DNA of 64,000 nucleotides, taken from positions 1,922,001-1,986,000 of the forward strand of contig NC_085073.1 in NCBI RefSeq assembly GCF_963662255.1, written 5' to 3'. The position numbers and the translations under genes are program-made. The notes under the pieces are model-generated. The model worked only from the letters and a program-made list of their open reading frames with translations, ran no database searches and was not told the DNA's origin. Positions 13,001 through 23,984 of the stretch are shown in pieces. Source of the stretch: Cinclus cinclus. Taxonomy: Eukaryota; Chordata; Aves; Passeriformes; Cinclidae. How positions within the stretch are numbered: the stretch's first letter is position 1; every line of letters starts with the position of its first letter.

Positions 13001-16000
13001 CGGAACTCTGAGCCCTGTTAAAGCACCCTTTAAATGTCACAAAATAGAGAATTTATTCTGCTCCTCCTGCACTCCTGGTTTTAAAGAGGCCCAAAACCGA
13101 GCCGTTTTGGTACAAAGCTGCAAACCCCAACCTCTGCTCTGTAACATCCCCTCAGGCAGCGACGCTGAGAGCTGGATTGATCCGGGCTCCCGATTTAGGC
13201 TCTGTCACAGTTCCCCGTGCGTGAAAGGCAAGGACATGGCCAAGTTCCAAAGGAGTTTACAAGTTGCAAAGGATTTTCCATGCTCGTCCATCACCAGCTC
13301 CAGGGCTTTATTCGCTTGGGCCGCCTGGCTCCCGCTAACAAAACAGACCTGGCTGCTGGGAGCCACCCCGAGCCACCCCCAGCTCTCATTCCCAGACTTC
13401 TCCGTGAGGATAAAGCCACGTTCGGGGCAGCCCATTGAAGGGCCAGGCTGCCAGGTGCCCCTGCTCTCCATGTGCAGCTCACCCTTTGTTTCCTGCCTTA
13501 TATTCTTAAGGAGAGAGTGGCTGCCCAGGCCCTCTCCCCTCCTCCCTCATCACAGTCTCCTCCCCTCCGCTCTCCCATTTAGCCTGCACAGGATCTGCAC
13601 AACTTGGGAAGCAAGGGACAAAAGACAAAAAAAATCCCTGAGCAAACCCAGCCACCGCCTGCCTCTGGAAGAAATGGAGGCAGGAATAAGCCAGGGAAAA
13701 CGGGTCACCGCAAGCAGACACTCAGAGCCCCGTTCCCTTACTGGAGGAGGCAAGGGAAGAACACAAAATGACTCTCCCTTCTTGCTTTCCATGGTGCTCC
13801 CTCCCTCGCTTCTCTCCCCAGCTTTGCTCCAGACAAATCCTAGCCAGGGGCTCCTGGAGGGGTGCAGGACCTCCCGAAGGTGCTCCAGGGAGATGGGGAC
13901 CCCAGGACACCGCACAACCCACCAGTGTCAGCGTCTCTTTCACGGCATCCCCATGTTACCCCTGGATGCAGCACCCACACCCAGCCCTGCCTCGGGGTCC
14001 CACACTCCAGATGGGTTATGCTGGGATGGGCTGGCACGGCCATAAAACCACGCCAGACCAGGTGGGGACACCTCCAGCTGCCACAGCCTAGCCCACACCC
14101 TTACACATCCACAGCCCCATCCCACGGCTCCGCATGGAGCAGCCTCGGGACCGACCTGTCCCAAGCACACGGAAAGGATGACGCTCCCTGCCCCACAGAG
14201 CACCGGGGGGGTGTCTTCGTTCAGCAACTTGGACTCCAACCATACCAAAAATAAACCTCCCAAAAAAACCCCCACAAAATTCCCCAAATTTCCAGAAGCA
14301 TCACATCCCTTAAGAAGAGCCCAAGTGGCAGCTCCATAACACCGAGACAAACACAAATACAACCAGATGATTTTGTAGAGCTCAACTCGGGCATCGCGGA
14401 ATCATGGAATTGTTAAGGATGGAAAAGACCTTTAAGACCATCAGATCCAACCGTCACCCCAGCATCAGCACCACGTTCACCACTAAACCATGTCCCCAAG
14501 TGCCACATCCACATGTTTTTTGAACATTTCCAGGGATGATGATGCCACCACTGCCCTGGGCAGTCTGTTCTAAACCTTCACAACCCTTTCCATGAAACAA
14601 ATCTCCCTAATACCCAACCTAAATGTCCCCTGGTGCAACTTGAGGCTGTTTCCTTCTCCTGTGAAAAATCATGAGTTTTCCTGCAGGCAAACCAGAGCAA
14701 CAGAGGAAAAGCAAAGCACAGACTCAGTAAAAGCATTCTGCTCCACTTTTTTTTTTTTTTTTAAAGATTGTACTGATCAAAACATCCTTGGAGGAGTGTT
14801 AAAAAACATTCCCTTCCGACTTCTTACATTTGTGCTGCAAAGGTAAGGCATTCTCAACAAAATAAGTTTCACACAAGAGTGTGAAGTTTCCCAGCAGTGA
14901 TGTCAACAACTTGAGGCAGAGACAAGCAGCGATCCCAAATTTCTTACACTTGGTCATCAAACCTTCAGGAGAAAAACACTCTAAAGAAAAAAGTCCCACA
15001 AAGCGGCATGAAATTCTCCCTCCCCTGTGTGAGAACCCTGAGTTTGAAGAGAGCTAAAACTCTCTCAAAGACAACATGACACTTGGACAAAATCCCTGAC
15101 ACAATTTTCCTCCTGAAATCCTCCATCCCTGCACTTTTCCTGCTCACTCTAAATCCAGCCCACAAGTCCCACCATATCGGCCAGAAACTGTCCTAAGGAG
15201 GAGGTTCAAGGACTGGCTTTAAAATCCTGCCCATGGACTCATACCTCGAGGAAGATGTATTTCCAGCCAGAGACTGGCTCACATCTCACAGGGGGTTTTC
15301 AACAAGCCCTCCCTGCATCTTTATATCCCTGGGAGCTGGACAGAACAACAGGCAGAACTCGCACAGGTATTACTGAACGGCCACACCTGCATTTGCCACT
15401 CTGAGGTAATGCAAAATGCAACAGAAACCAAAAATGAACTCAACAAAGCTCTCTTCTACGTTTGATCGCTGTCCAAATTGATACAAAGGGAAAACCTGTA
15501 ATTTGGGAATAAAAGCGTACTACTTATCCTCTGTCCCCCTTAAAAAAAAACAAAAACCTCAGACTCTGCAACTTAACAAACAAGTTCTGGGAAAAACAGG
15601 ATCTTTGAAGCTTTCAGCTGTTGGTGGTGGCCTCATCCTGCCCTCAGCCCCCGAGCTGCAGCAGCAGAATCGGCTTCACGCTCTTGAGGATGGCATTTTC
15701 TGGTTCACTCACCCTTTTCTCACAACCATAATGATTCTAAATGAAACCTGAAGCTAAAGCTGTGGCTGCCCCTGGATCCCTGGAAGTGTTCAAGGCCAGG
15801 CAGGACGGGACTGGGAGCCACCTGGTCCAGGGGGTGGCATCCCTGCCCAGGGCAGGGGGTGGAATGAGACGGGCTTTAAGTCCCTCCCAACCCAAACCAC
15901 CCTGTGAGGATTCTGTGACAGATGCAGAAGTTGATGGTACAGATTTTCCCGACCAGCAGGGCCAGGTGAGGACGCAGGTCGAGCTCCTGCCGCGCTCCCA

Positions 16001-16537
16001 GCTCTCGCTGGACCCGAGTTTCACACCTCAGCCCGCGGGTGCCCGTGGGTGCGGGGAGGATGCATATGGCCACCTACAGCAATATGAGCCATACAGGGCT
16101 ATAAATAGAAACCCTTCAGATCCCGGGCCATGTGCTCCCCCCACAGCCACACTCCCGTGAAGGTGCATCCCGAGCCCGTCCTGGGGCCACCGCCGCGAGC
16201 AGCCGACGCTGCCTCCCCAGAATTCCTAAGTGCACCCAAAAAGCAGCAGAGCGAGCCCCGAAAAAGAAAAGAAGAAACAACAGCCCTGCTGCTCTTTTGA
16301 GAATAAAAAGCCCCCGGGTGTTCGCAGGGCACGAGCCGCCCCGAGGGGACGCGGGGACTCCTCGCGGCGCTCCCCGATCCCTGAGGGGGCCGAGCATCCC
16401 CGACCCCCCCGCTGCTGCCCCGGGCCAGGTCCCCGCTCCCTTCCCCTCCACCTGTGGCTGCAGCCCCCGCCCGGCCTCCCGCGGCCCCCCCGCGCCCGGG
16501 GCGGCCCCGCCGAGCGCTCCCACCTCTTCCGCTCCAT
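3842..16537 (-). CDS. MBD3: MBD3, methyl-CpG-binding domain protein 3 (six coding exons, short MBD3b-like form)
   Basis: MBD3 is the scaffold subunit of the nuclear NuRD chromatin-remodelling and deacetylase complex; it joins the HDAC/MTA/RBBP core to GATAD2 and CHD4. Six exons join in phase (14+160+138+91+178+193 nt) into 257 codons plus stop, against 259 for the human short isoform. In order: MERK start, second half of the MBD (SGKKFRSKPQLARYLG, residues 7-22), the region known to bind the deacetylase core (GKPDLNTALPVRQTASIFKQ, from residue 59), the conserved LFWEKKLSGLNAFDIAEE block (from 105), a C-terminal coiled coil (RKQEELVQQVRKRLEEAL, from 194) that pairs with GATAD2 in the family, and a poly-glutamate tail ending EMENV. 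The start ATG (16,537) sits in a strong GCCGCCATGG context. The oddity is that the first half of the MBD (about 32 residues in the long mammalian form) is not found. Identity is very sure; the isoform status is an inference. Confidence 0.96.
4035..5166 (-). other. MBD3: MBD3 intron 5
   Basis: Non-repetitive AT-rich intron. It contains an A-rich tract at 4,148-4,206 and no recognisable CR1 or second gene. Confidence 0.6.
5167..5344 (-). CDS. MBD3: MBD3 exon 5
   Basis: Two bases, 58 codons and two bases, from VGPGCTDETLLSAIASAL to FMVTDEDI. The acceptor is TTGCAG and the donor GTGTGA. It joins exon 6 as DEDI-R-KQEEL through an AG|A arginine codon. Confidence 0.97.
5600..5985 (+). mobile_element. 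CR1 LINE copy in MBD3 intron
   Basis: Sense CR1 from CTGGAGAAGAGAAGGCTCAA to CCCTTCCAACCCAAACC and ATTCTGGGAT. Confidence 0.9.
6233..6323 (-). CDS. MBD3: MBD3 exon 4
   Basis: 30 codons plus one base, from LFWEKKLSGLNAFDIAEE to LPKGLQ. Acceptor GCAG lies before 6,323 and donor GTAATC after 6,233. This is the helical block conserved in all MBD2/MBD3 proteins. Confidence 0.97.
6324..8278 (-). other. MBD3: MBD3 intron 3
   Basis: Intron between the LFWEKK exon and the GKPDL exon. It contains one CR1 fragment at 7,155-7,285; the rest is unique, with short A-runs near 7,494-7,510. Confidence 0.6.
7155..7285 (+). mobile_element. CR1 fragment in MBD3 intron
   Basis: GGCCAGGTTGGATGGGGCTT followed by GGTGTCCCTACCCATGGCAG. 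Confidence 0.85.
8279..8416 (-). CDS. MBD3: MBD3 exon 3, NuRD-core-binding segment
   Basis: 46 codons in phase 0-0, from GKPDLNTALP to AVDQPRQ, with acceptor CAG and donor GTAAGG. It appears almost unchanged from the mammalian protein; in the family this mostly disordered stretch binds the HDAC/MTA core. Confidence 0.97.
8417..10486 (-). other. MBD3: MBD3 intron 2
   Basis: Mostly unique, with one long antisense CR1 copy at 9,795-10,213. No exon recognised. Confidence 0.6.
9795..10213 (-). mobile_element. CR1 copy in MBD3 intron
   Basis: Antisense, beginning with the CR1 3' end (CACAGAATGATGGAATGG) and running to the GCTCCAGAGCAGAGG segment. Confidence 0.9.
10487..10646 (-). CDS. MBD3: MBD3 exon 2, second half of the MBD
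   Basis: The acceptor CCAG lies before 10,646 and the donor GTAAGA follows 10,487. The 53 full codons run from PSGKKFRSKPQLARY to YDCSNQAK and cover the C-terminal part of the methyl-CpG-binding fold (DLGTFDFRTGKML). Confidence 0.97.
14397..14665 (-). mobile_element. CR1 copy in MBD3 intron
   Basis: GGAATCATGGAATTGTTAAG start, GATCCAACCGTCACCCCAGC, and CCATGTCCCCAAGTGCCACA. It belongs to an older subfamily than the GGGATAGTGGAAGG type. Confidence 0.85.
15760..15925 (+). mobile_element. CR1 fragment in MBD3 intron
   Basis: GCTGTGGCTGCCCCTGGATC to CCCAACCCAAACCACCC and GATTCTGTGAC. Confidence 0.85.
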
Positions 16538-17110
16538 GGCGGCTCCTCCCGGCCCGCTCCCGCCTGGCTCCGGCCGCCTCCCGCCGGCTCCTCCCGGCCG
16601 CCGCGCTCTCCTCCCGCCGCCGCCTCTTCCGCGCTCCCGCTGCCCCCGGGAGGCGGCGCCACGGCCCCGGCTCGTCCCGCTCCCGGTCCCGCTCCTTTCC
16701 CGGTCCCCGTCCCGCGGGCGCCGCCGGGCCCTGGCCCCGCTCCCGCCGGCCGGTGTGCGCCGCTCCCTCCGCCCGCCCCTTCCACCCACCGAGCCGCCTC
16801 CCACCGCCCGCCGCGCCCGGATCCCTCCGCCCGCATATAGTCCCTCCCCCCGCCGCCCCCGCGTGGGACCCCCCCCCCCCCGCACCCCCTCTCCCCCCGG
16901 CGAACCCCCACGGTCCCGGCCTTACCCCAGCGCCGAGCGCCGCGGGCTCCCCCGGTGTCCCGGCAGCACCGCTTTGGGCATCTTCCCCTGCACCCGCCCC
17001 GGCCGCACTGGCGGCCCCGCGACCCCCGGCCCCGCCCCGCGCCCCCGCCCGGACCCCCGGGGGAGAACCGGCCCCTCGCCATGGGGCTGCCCCCGGGGAG
17101 GTTCGTGGGG
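16330..17110 (-). promoter_or_regulatory. MBD3: MBD3 CpG-island promoter
   Basis: Extremely GC- and CpG-rich block around the MBD3 start codon, with repeated GGCGGG/CCCGCC boxes on both strands and a 13-base C-run at 16,869-16,881. This is typical of a housekeeping vertebrate promoter. The transcription start cannot be placed from sequence alone. Confidence 0.75.
16524..16537 (-). CDS. MBD3: MBD3 coding exon 1 (MERK + split Ser)
   Basis: The exon reads ATGGAGCGGAAGAG followed by the donor GTGGGA. Splicing to 10,646 completes an AG|C serine codon and gives MERK-SPSGKK, the junction of the human short isoform. The sequence beyond the donor stays open but loses all MBD similarity after MERKRWE. 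Confidence 0.85.
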
Positions 17111-17149
17111 TCCGTTCCGTGCAACAGCAGCATACCAAAAATAAACGTT

Positions 17150-17185
17150 AAAAAAAAAAAGACAAAAAGGGGGGGGGGGGGGGGG
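17150..17185. repeat. A-tract followed by a 17-base G-run
   Basis: A 10-base A-run, then GACAAAAA, then 17 G at 17,169-17,185, directly upstream of the MBD3 CpG island. Confidence 0.9.
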
Positions 17186-17666
17186 AAATCCACACATGAG
17201 GAACTGAAGACAAAGCAATGAAAAGTTTTCCAGCAAAGTGTGTAAACCAACACCTACTGCAGCTGCAGTAGCACATTTCCTACTGTGGTACCACCAGGAG
17301 AGCTGTGTGCCTCCTGCTACCAAGGAACATCCACCTGGGAACCCCAGCTTTGGGAATGAGGTACCACTCAGCACCTGAATTCCAGCAGCTCGTGTTCCTC
17401 GCCATTTCAGTATCCACATGCTGGGAAACACCAGGAGGCAGCCTCCTTCCCAAAGCAAGTCAGAGGAATCAGTTTTCCTTTAATTAATGATGTATTAGAT
17501 TTTTGTAAAGAATCCTGCTTGGAGCAGCAGTCAGAAGGGATCGGTGTCAGACACTACAGCAGGGGTGTCCATAGCAGTGTGTCCACTCTCTCCAGCCCCC
17601 ACGCTGGTCTGACATCAAACTGTGTCAACAGCCAGTGCTTCCTCCAGTCATCAACTGGCAGTATCT

Positions 17667-18390
17667 TAGAATCCTGGACTATGCTGAGTAGGAAGGGACC
17701 TATAGGGATCAAGTCCAACCCTGCCCAGACACCCCAACAATCCCACCCTGAGCATCCATGAGAGCGGTGTCCAAACGCTCCTGGAGCTCTGGCAGCCTTG
17801 GGGCCAGGACCATTCCCTGGGGAGCCTGGGCAGTGCCCAGCACCCTCGGGGGAAAGAAGAACCTTTCCCTGAGCTCCAGCCCAAGCCCTGACACAGCTCC
17901 AGCCCTTGCTGGGCTCCTGTCCCTGTCCCAGAGCAGAGCTCAGCCCCTGCCCCTCTGCCTCCCCTCGGGAGGAGCTGCAGCCCCCGAGGAGTCTCCCCTC
18001 AGTCTCCTCTGCTCCAGCTGAACGAGCCAAGTGCCCTCAGCTGCTCCTCAGACCCTTCCCCAGCTCCGTGTCCCTCCTTTGGACGCTCTCCAGCAGCTTT
18101 GGCTCCTTCTGATCTTGTGGTGCCCAAGGTGCCCCCAGCACTGGAGGTGAGGCTGCCCCAGTGCAGAGCAGAGTGGGACAATCCCTCCCTGGCCCTGGTG
18201 CCCCCCAGGACACGGTGGCCCTTAGGGCTGCCAGCGGTGACTCAGATCCAACTTGCCACTGACCAGGACCCCCAGGTCCCTTCCCACGGTGCTGCTCTCC
18301 AGCCTCTCATTCCCAGCCTGTCCCTGCATCCAGGGCTGCCCCATCCCAGGGAAAGAACCAGCACTGGCCATCGTTAAACATCACATAGTT
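17667..18390 (-). mobile_element. Long CR1 copy, recent subfamily
   Basis: 0.7-kb antisense copy sharing long nearly identical stretches with copies at 24,418, 46,415, 59,440 and 62,117 (for example GCTCCTGGAGCTCTGGCAGC and TCCCCTCGGGAGGAGCTGCA). Confidence 0.85.
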
Positions 18391-20764
18391 AGATATTACT
18401 TACTACCTTTTTTCCCCAAGTCAGAGCTCACTCACTCGCTGCAAACTCCCTCGTCTGAAAAGCAGCAGGAGATTGAGGGAAGATGTGAGACGTGTCATGG
18501 ATGAGAGGGAAGCCCACACCCCCACAACGAGCTGCAAATTGTCCAGGCTGGGGCCCAGAAACTGGAAACAATTTCCAAGAGCCTGGTGTGACTGTAGGTG
18601 CTGGGTTACATTTGCTTTGTTTAAAAAGGTTTAAGATCCATGAGGGTGGAGGTGATGTCTTTAATTTCATCAATGCTCAGCTTTGCCCTGAAGGCATTCC
18701 AGCTCCCCAGGGACTGGGGTGTGGTAGTTGATGCTTTCTCCTCTGGGCTCACAGGTAGGAAACATCTCGGTCTGCCACTGCTATTATTTCCTGCAATCTT
18801 GCACAAAAGAAATTAAAAACTTCCAATTTCCACTATTGATCAAACCCACTGTATTTTCCATAAATGCACTTTTTAATAAAAACACCCCAAACCTCACAAT
18901 CCAGCTGCACCGATACCTTTGCAACCAAAAATTTGTACTGACATGGAGTTTTGGAGCGCAAAAGGAAAATTAAGTGCGGTGAACCCTTCAGTTGTATTTT
19001 TTAAGAATGAACTGGCAGAGCTAGAGGCAAGTGGAGCTGTGACTTTGGATATAGAAGAGGATCCCTAAAATGTCCTCTGAACCTGGAGCTGAGGGTATTA
19101 GGAGGTAGAAAATCAGTTCTCACTGGCAGCTGGCACTGGTTTGTGGAAGGGAAACATTTACTTTCTCCTAGGACCGCGTGAAATGTTTGGGTAGAAATGA
19201 ACTCTTGAGCCGAAGGGAAAATATTCCAGTGTTCCTCTGGGAACACTGCCAAGGTGAGGTACTTGCAGGTATAACCACCAGTTGAAAATGGATTCAGCTG
19301 CCAGAGACTCCGTGTTGCCACAGGATGAGCAAATAATAATAATAAAAAAATAACCAAAATCAACAACCAGAGTTGTTGTCAGGAATGGAAGGAACCAGCA
19401 GGATATCCTGACAAAAACTCTTGATTTCACTCTGCAGGTATCCCTGGTTTGAAGCTTCCTACTCTGCACTCCCAGAGCCAATTGAGGAGCTTATTACAGA
19501 GCAGGATTGGCCACGGAATTCCCAGTCCAGGAGCTCAGCAGAGGCTCTTCCACGAGAAGAGCCCAGCAAGGGCTGTTGCAGGCTCACAGTGCTGAGGTGG
19601 CTGCAGTAAAAAACCCCTGTCCCATCTCCACTCGCACATTCCACGAGGGAAGTGAAGTGGGGGTACCACAACAAGGACAAACACGTGGCAGGCAGGAATG
19701 CAAAGTCTCCCTTTTCATAGGCGCTGTTTCAAAGTTACATCATGAGCTCAGAGCTTGTTTGATGCCTGTAAATCCAAAGCTACCTCTGTGCCCTCTCCAG
19801 GTTTGGAAGGGGAAGCTTCTTCCCTCCCTGTCAGGTCATTGTTTTTTAATTTGTTCCTCCTACATATGTGGTATTCATAGCTCATTATGAAAACAATTAA
19901 CTGTTAGAAGAGAAACAATGCTAGGATATTAAAAATTAGAAAAATCACCCATGCCCCTTGAACAGTAATTATCTGAAATTTAACAGACTTGCTCAAGAAT
20001 GCAGAAGGTATTTCCAAGAGCGTGTTTCTTGCTCTTGTAGCAAGAGAAATAAAGCAACTAAAACAGTTACACACTAATCCTAGGGTTAATTAGCAATAAA
20101 CCCACCACTGAAAATGCTGCACAAAGAACAGCCAAACAATCCCCAAACAAATCCCAGGTCTGTACATTCCTTGCAGTGCTGCCTGTGCACACAGCTGGGA
20201 TTTTAAATATGTTTTTCTCCTTTCAGTATCTCATCTCACCTCCTGAGCACACCTCTACCACTGGGGCTGTGTAAAGGTGACTGTCACCACTGACTGGCAG
20301 CTCAGGGACCCCAGGGTCCTCAGAGAGATGGACACCACAGACCCCCAGCCTCAGGCTTCCCAAAGAACTCCAAGCCATGGGAACAGGTCACTCACCCATG
20401 GAATAAGGCAAAACTGCCTCAGGGAATTTCTGAAGGAGCAGGTTACACCCATCCTGTGCAGGTGTGTTACACAAATAAAAGTAAGAGCAGAGACTGAGCT
20501 GGCCAGAACTGAGGCTGCAATCCTGCTGCTGTGGACAAGGCTGACAGAATATCCACTTTTCAGGCATAATTTGGCTGGAAATGGATCAATATCAACATCT
20601 CCACGTATGGAAGAGGGCTGCCCTTGTCAAAGCTACACTCAGTACCCTGAGGTTAAGGTGAGGCTTTGGCCTCCTGCAGATCAGTCAGGAGCACTGCTGG
20701 AGCAGGGAGGGACAGCGTGAGGAATCAGCACCGCTATCCCATTGTTCCATAAACTTCTGTTCCA

Positions 20765-20940
20765 TCAGAACCCAGGGAAGCTGCCCCAAGGCTGCCAGAG
20801 CTCCAGGAGCATTTGGACATCGCTCTCAGGGATGCTCAGGGTGGGACTGTTGGGGTGTCTGTGCAGGGACAGGGGCTGGACTTGAGGATTCCTGTGAGTC
20901 CCTTCTCACTCAGGATATTCCAGGATTCTGTGACTGCATC
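20765..20940 (+). mobile_element. Short CR1 3' end, recent subfamily
   Basis: AAGGCTGCCAGAGCTCCAGG to GGATATTCCAGGATTCTGTG; 3' part of the same subfamily as the copy at 17,667. Confidence 0.85.
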
Positions 20941-21410
20941 TTACTGGACACAGCAGAGCAGCAAAGGCAGTTTTTGCACATGAAAATGATATTCTTTGCC
21001 CCCAATTAATTAACAATGATGCTGCTGAAGCAACACTAAGAAATTTTACTGCTAATTTAAGTAATGCAAGTGTCCTGTATAGTGCCACTGTTAGGGCAGC
21101 TTTTCCAATTGTTTTCCATAGAAACACCCCTGAGAGTGACACAGCCCTGCCACTGATACACAGGCAGCACAGCTACCACAACTGGGATTTTCCCCTAAAA
21201 AGATTCAAACCTTGCCAAACAGCCAAACATCCTAGTAAGAAGAAATTGGGCACGGAGCAGAGAGAAAACAGTGACCCTGTTGCCACACAGATGAAGTCTG
21301 TTTGTAAATTCTGATCTTTGTGAAAAGGGATGAACTTTTACCCCCAAGTCTGAGTCATCTGTGGCTGAGTGGCAGAGAGTAGAGCAAAATACTCCTTGTT
21401 CTTCCTTTTG

Positions 21411-21500
21411 CTAACAGCTAAAAACTCTCATCTAAAGGGTTGTGGTAGGGGTTTTTCTAACAGCTAGGAACTCTCACCTAAAGGCTTGTGTTTGAGGGTT
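21411..21500. repeat. Two-copy tandem duplication, period 46
   Basis: CTAACAGCTA-AACTCTCATCTAAAGG at 21,411 recurs at 21,457 with a few substitutions, followed in both copies by a GG(G/C)TTGTG stretch. Confidence 0.8.
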
Positions 21501-22018
21501 GTATCATCACTGGCTGCAGTTCACAAATAAATCTATGAACTGAGGAGATAGATTCTTTTTCTATTCAAACCCCAAATTAGGAACTGAGCAGCTCTCTGAA
21601 CCCCTGTTTTTCATCCTGGTACAAAGAAAGACATCTAGGATTTGGGACCAGCCTTCCTCAAGCCCCTAGATTAAGTCAGAAAAGCTTAAAAATTAGACCA
21701 TTTAAGGGGTCCATAAATTGATGTTAAAAACCCCAAATTCTTTCTTTAAACTACATTTCAGGAATCTGTTACCATGAAACTCTGCAATATTGGCTGTGAA
21801 AAGTTAACTGTATCCATGAGGCCATAGTGATCCAGGAATGATGAGCCTAAAATCAACACATCCCTAAAAGTAGCTCAAGAGCTGTAACTGATATAAATAA
21901 ATCATCAAACCCAGTATCCTAGCAGCCAGTGGTGGATTCCCAAGGAATCTGCACAGGAAGGGGCAAACATGTGGCAGACCTGCCTTAGGACACACAGTCC
22001 AAGAAGCTGAAGACATAA

Positions 22019-22150
22019 CAGGGTGCCCAGAGCAGCTGTGGCTGCTCCTGGATCCCTGGAAGTGTACAAGCCAGGTTGGACAAGCCTTGGAGCAATCTGG
22101 GATAGTGCCAGGTGTCCCAGCCCAAACCTGCTTGTGATTCCATGATTCTA
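22019..22150 (+). mobile_element. CR1 fragment with internal deletion
   Basis: AGCAGCTGTGGCTGCTCCTG to CCATGATTCTATTAC, lacking the CATGGCAGGG segment normally present. Confidence 0.8.
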
Positions 22151-22205
22151 TTACCCAAAACCAAACCAGGAGTCTGGTCTTAAGAATGTGGACTAAGAAG
22201 GTAAC

Positions 22206-22300
22206 ACACACACACCAAAAAAAAAAAAAAAAAAAACAACCAAAAAACAAACAAACAAAAAAACAAACAAACAAACAAAAAAAACAACCCAACCCCCCCC
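22206..22300. repeat. A-rich / (CAAA)n low-complexity tract
   Basis: ACAC repeat, an A-run of about 20, then CAAACAAA-type units and a C-run. Read on the minus strand it is a G/T-rich tract just after the predicted UQCR11 poly(A) signal. Confidence 0.9.
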
Positions 22301-22301
22301 C

Positions 22302-22544
22302 AAAAATCATTCACATGGTTTATTTTGTACATCAGGTTTATAAATTACTCCCATCAAGGCAAGATGTGCTGGAAAAGTGCTCAGAGGAAGTGGTCAGTGA
22401 AGGTGAATTTGCTCACAGCTGTTCATGAGAGAGGCAGACAGACAGATCACAAGTTGTTGTAGAATCTGTACTGGGCATTTCAGGGTCACCCCAAGCAGGC
22501 TCTCAGCGGACGGATGCTCCAAACACTCTCCAGCAATAACAATC
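22302..22544 (-). other. UQCR11: Predicted UQCR11 terminal 3'UTR exon
   Basis: A good acceptor (TGTGTGTTTGTTGTAG) ends at 22,545. About 220 nt later AATAAA lies at 22,324-22,319, followed within 30 nt by a strongly G/T-rich downstream tract. The sequence is not repeat-derived and is the nearest plausible partner for the donor at 24,174. This is inference from signals only. Confidence 0.5.
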
Positions 22545-22914
22545 CTACAACAAACACACAGCAGTTGTTAAGCAGAGCTTCCTGCACAGTGCCACAGCAG
22601 CCAACAGCAGAGATCTCAAAAGCCTCCAGTATCCAGGCTGGAAGTTTCTGGTACAGGAGCTGATCTGGGTGTGAGTGTGCAGGCCTGGAGTCCCTTTGGA
22701 AGGGAGCACAGGCCACCACAGACACATCCCCTTTCTCTGCTCCTCTTTCCAGAAGACTGACACACAAAGTTCTTACTTCAAACTGGGAAACACAGACTGT
22801 TGGTTCAGGAATAGAGCAGTGGACTTACTACTGACAACTTTTAAGGAAGGAAGGCCCTTAGAAGGCAATTTAATTGCCCTTACATAACTTGAGAGCTTCT
22901 CCACTTGAAAACTG

Positions 22915-23050
22915 CTCTCCATCCAGGTTGGATGGGGCTTGGAGCAGCCTGGGATAGTGGAAGGTATCCCTGCCTATGGCAAGGGGTGGAACTGAATGGG
23001 TTTTAAGGATCCTTCCCACCCAAAACACACTGTGATTTTATGGTTCTATG
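22915..23050 (+). mobile_element. CR1 fragment
   Basis: CAGGTTGGATGGGGCTTGGA to GATTTTATGGTTCTATGAC. Confidence 0.85.
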
Positions 23051-23984
23051 ACTAGTCTTTAAACATCACAAGGACCCAAAATGCCTCCAGCTCGGCTGAC
23101 TTCCAAGACAAGTTTCATTCCTCTCTTGGTTACAGAAGGATCTGTGCAATACCAAGTTTGCAAACAGTAAATTGTTTAATCTGCAACAACTCTTACTGAA
23201 AAAAGACTTAAAAAGTACTGTCTGTGCTTTCCAAACAGACTGACTTCCCTACAAAATACTGTGTAGCTGGAACACAAGTAGCTCACTTTTATTAATCAAT
23301 ATTTAGATGTAACTGTTATTCTGACCAGAAGAAACAAAAATGGACAGTTTCCTCTGGACTCGAAGTTTCCCCATTACCATCCTTTAATGAGTGGAAAAAT
23401 CTTGACTCCCTTCTATCTGCAGCAAGGAAAAAAGAAATCTGAAGCCTGCCTACTAGAAAGAATATGCAGTTAGAGCCCCAGTAGAAAGATTTTCTAATTG
23501 GTGCTCCAGCTTTAGGAATGATCAGACTTTCAGAACATTCAGAACAGCACTTCTGATATGCATTTAAAGAAGGAACATAACCGAAACCTTGAAAAAGCAA
23601 ATCTTCAAAAGGAATTTTTGGAATACAATAACCAGCTCTGAAAATTCAATTTACTTTTAATACCAGCTACAAGAAACAGAAAGGAGCCTGAATTTTCACA
23701 GTCACAGAAGTAGTCCTGAGCTTGTAGCCCTTTGCTCAGGAACAGAAATAAAGAGATAGGTCAAAGGTTCCAAATTAGGTTGATCTGACCTCTTAAGAAC
23801 CACATTATGTTGTGGAAAATCTGTTGCTTGTGAAATATCACTTGAAAAAACATATTCTAATGAATATTTCATCATTCTGGTGCTCTGTGAAGCTCCATTA
23901 AAAAAAAATTAAAAATTAAAAAAAAAAAAAAAAGACTGTGCCCCAGGCAAAGAGGAAACATCTACTGTTACACCAACATGGAGT

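Larger units (their letters stand above)
10647..16523 (-). other. MBD3: MBD3 intron 1
   Basis: At 5.9 kb this is the longest MBD3 intron. It holds CR1 fragments at 14,397-14,665 and 15,760-15,925 and several A-rich tracts (11,846-11,875, T-run at 14,750). I looked on the minus strand for the missing first half of the MBD (a GW-K/R-E type motif ending in YYS) and saw none. Confidence 0.6.
17190..22300. other. Intergenic DNA between MBD3 and UQCR11
   Basis: No coding exon recognised on either strand. It contains a 0.7-kb CR1 copy (17,667-18,390), shorter CR1 fragments (20,765-20,940 and 22,019-22,150), a short tandem duplication (21,411-21,500) and an A/CAAA-rich tract (22,206-22,300). Confidence 0.6.

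Noticed and set aside
12948..14045. 365-codon plus-strand open frame inside MBD3 intron 1
   Set aside because: No recognisable domain or conserved motif, and irregular composition; it appears to be a chance frame in GC-rich intron sequence.
16099..17253. Several long overlapping open frames on both strands at the MBD3 promoter
   Set aside because: Low-stop-density frames in CpG-island sequence made of R, G, A and P. They overlap each other on both strands, and only the MERKR start is conserved.
17554..18030. Shared frame starting MARSAGAEETEGRLLGG, repeated at 24,406, 59,769 and 62,121, considered as a novel gene family
   Set aside because: The copies coincide exactly with the recent CR1 subfamily near its 3' end; similarity reflects the transposon and not a host gene.
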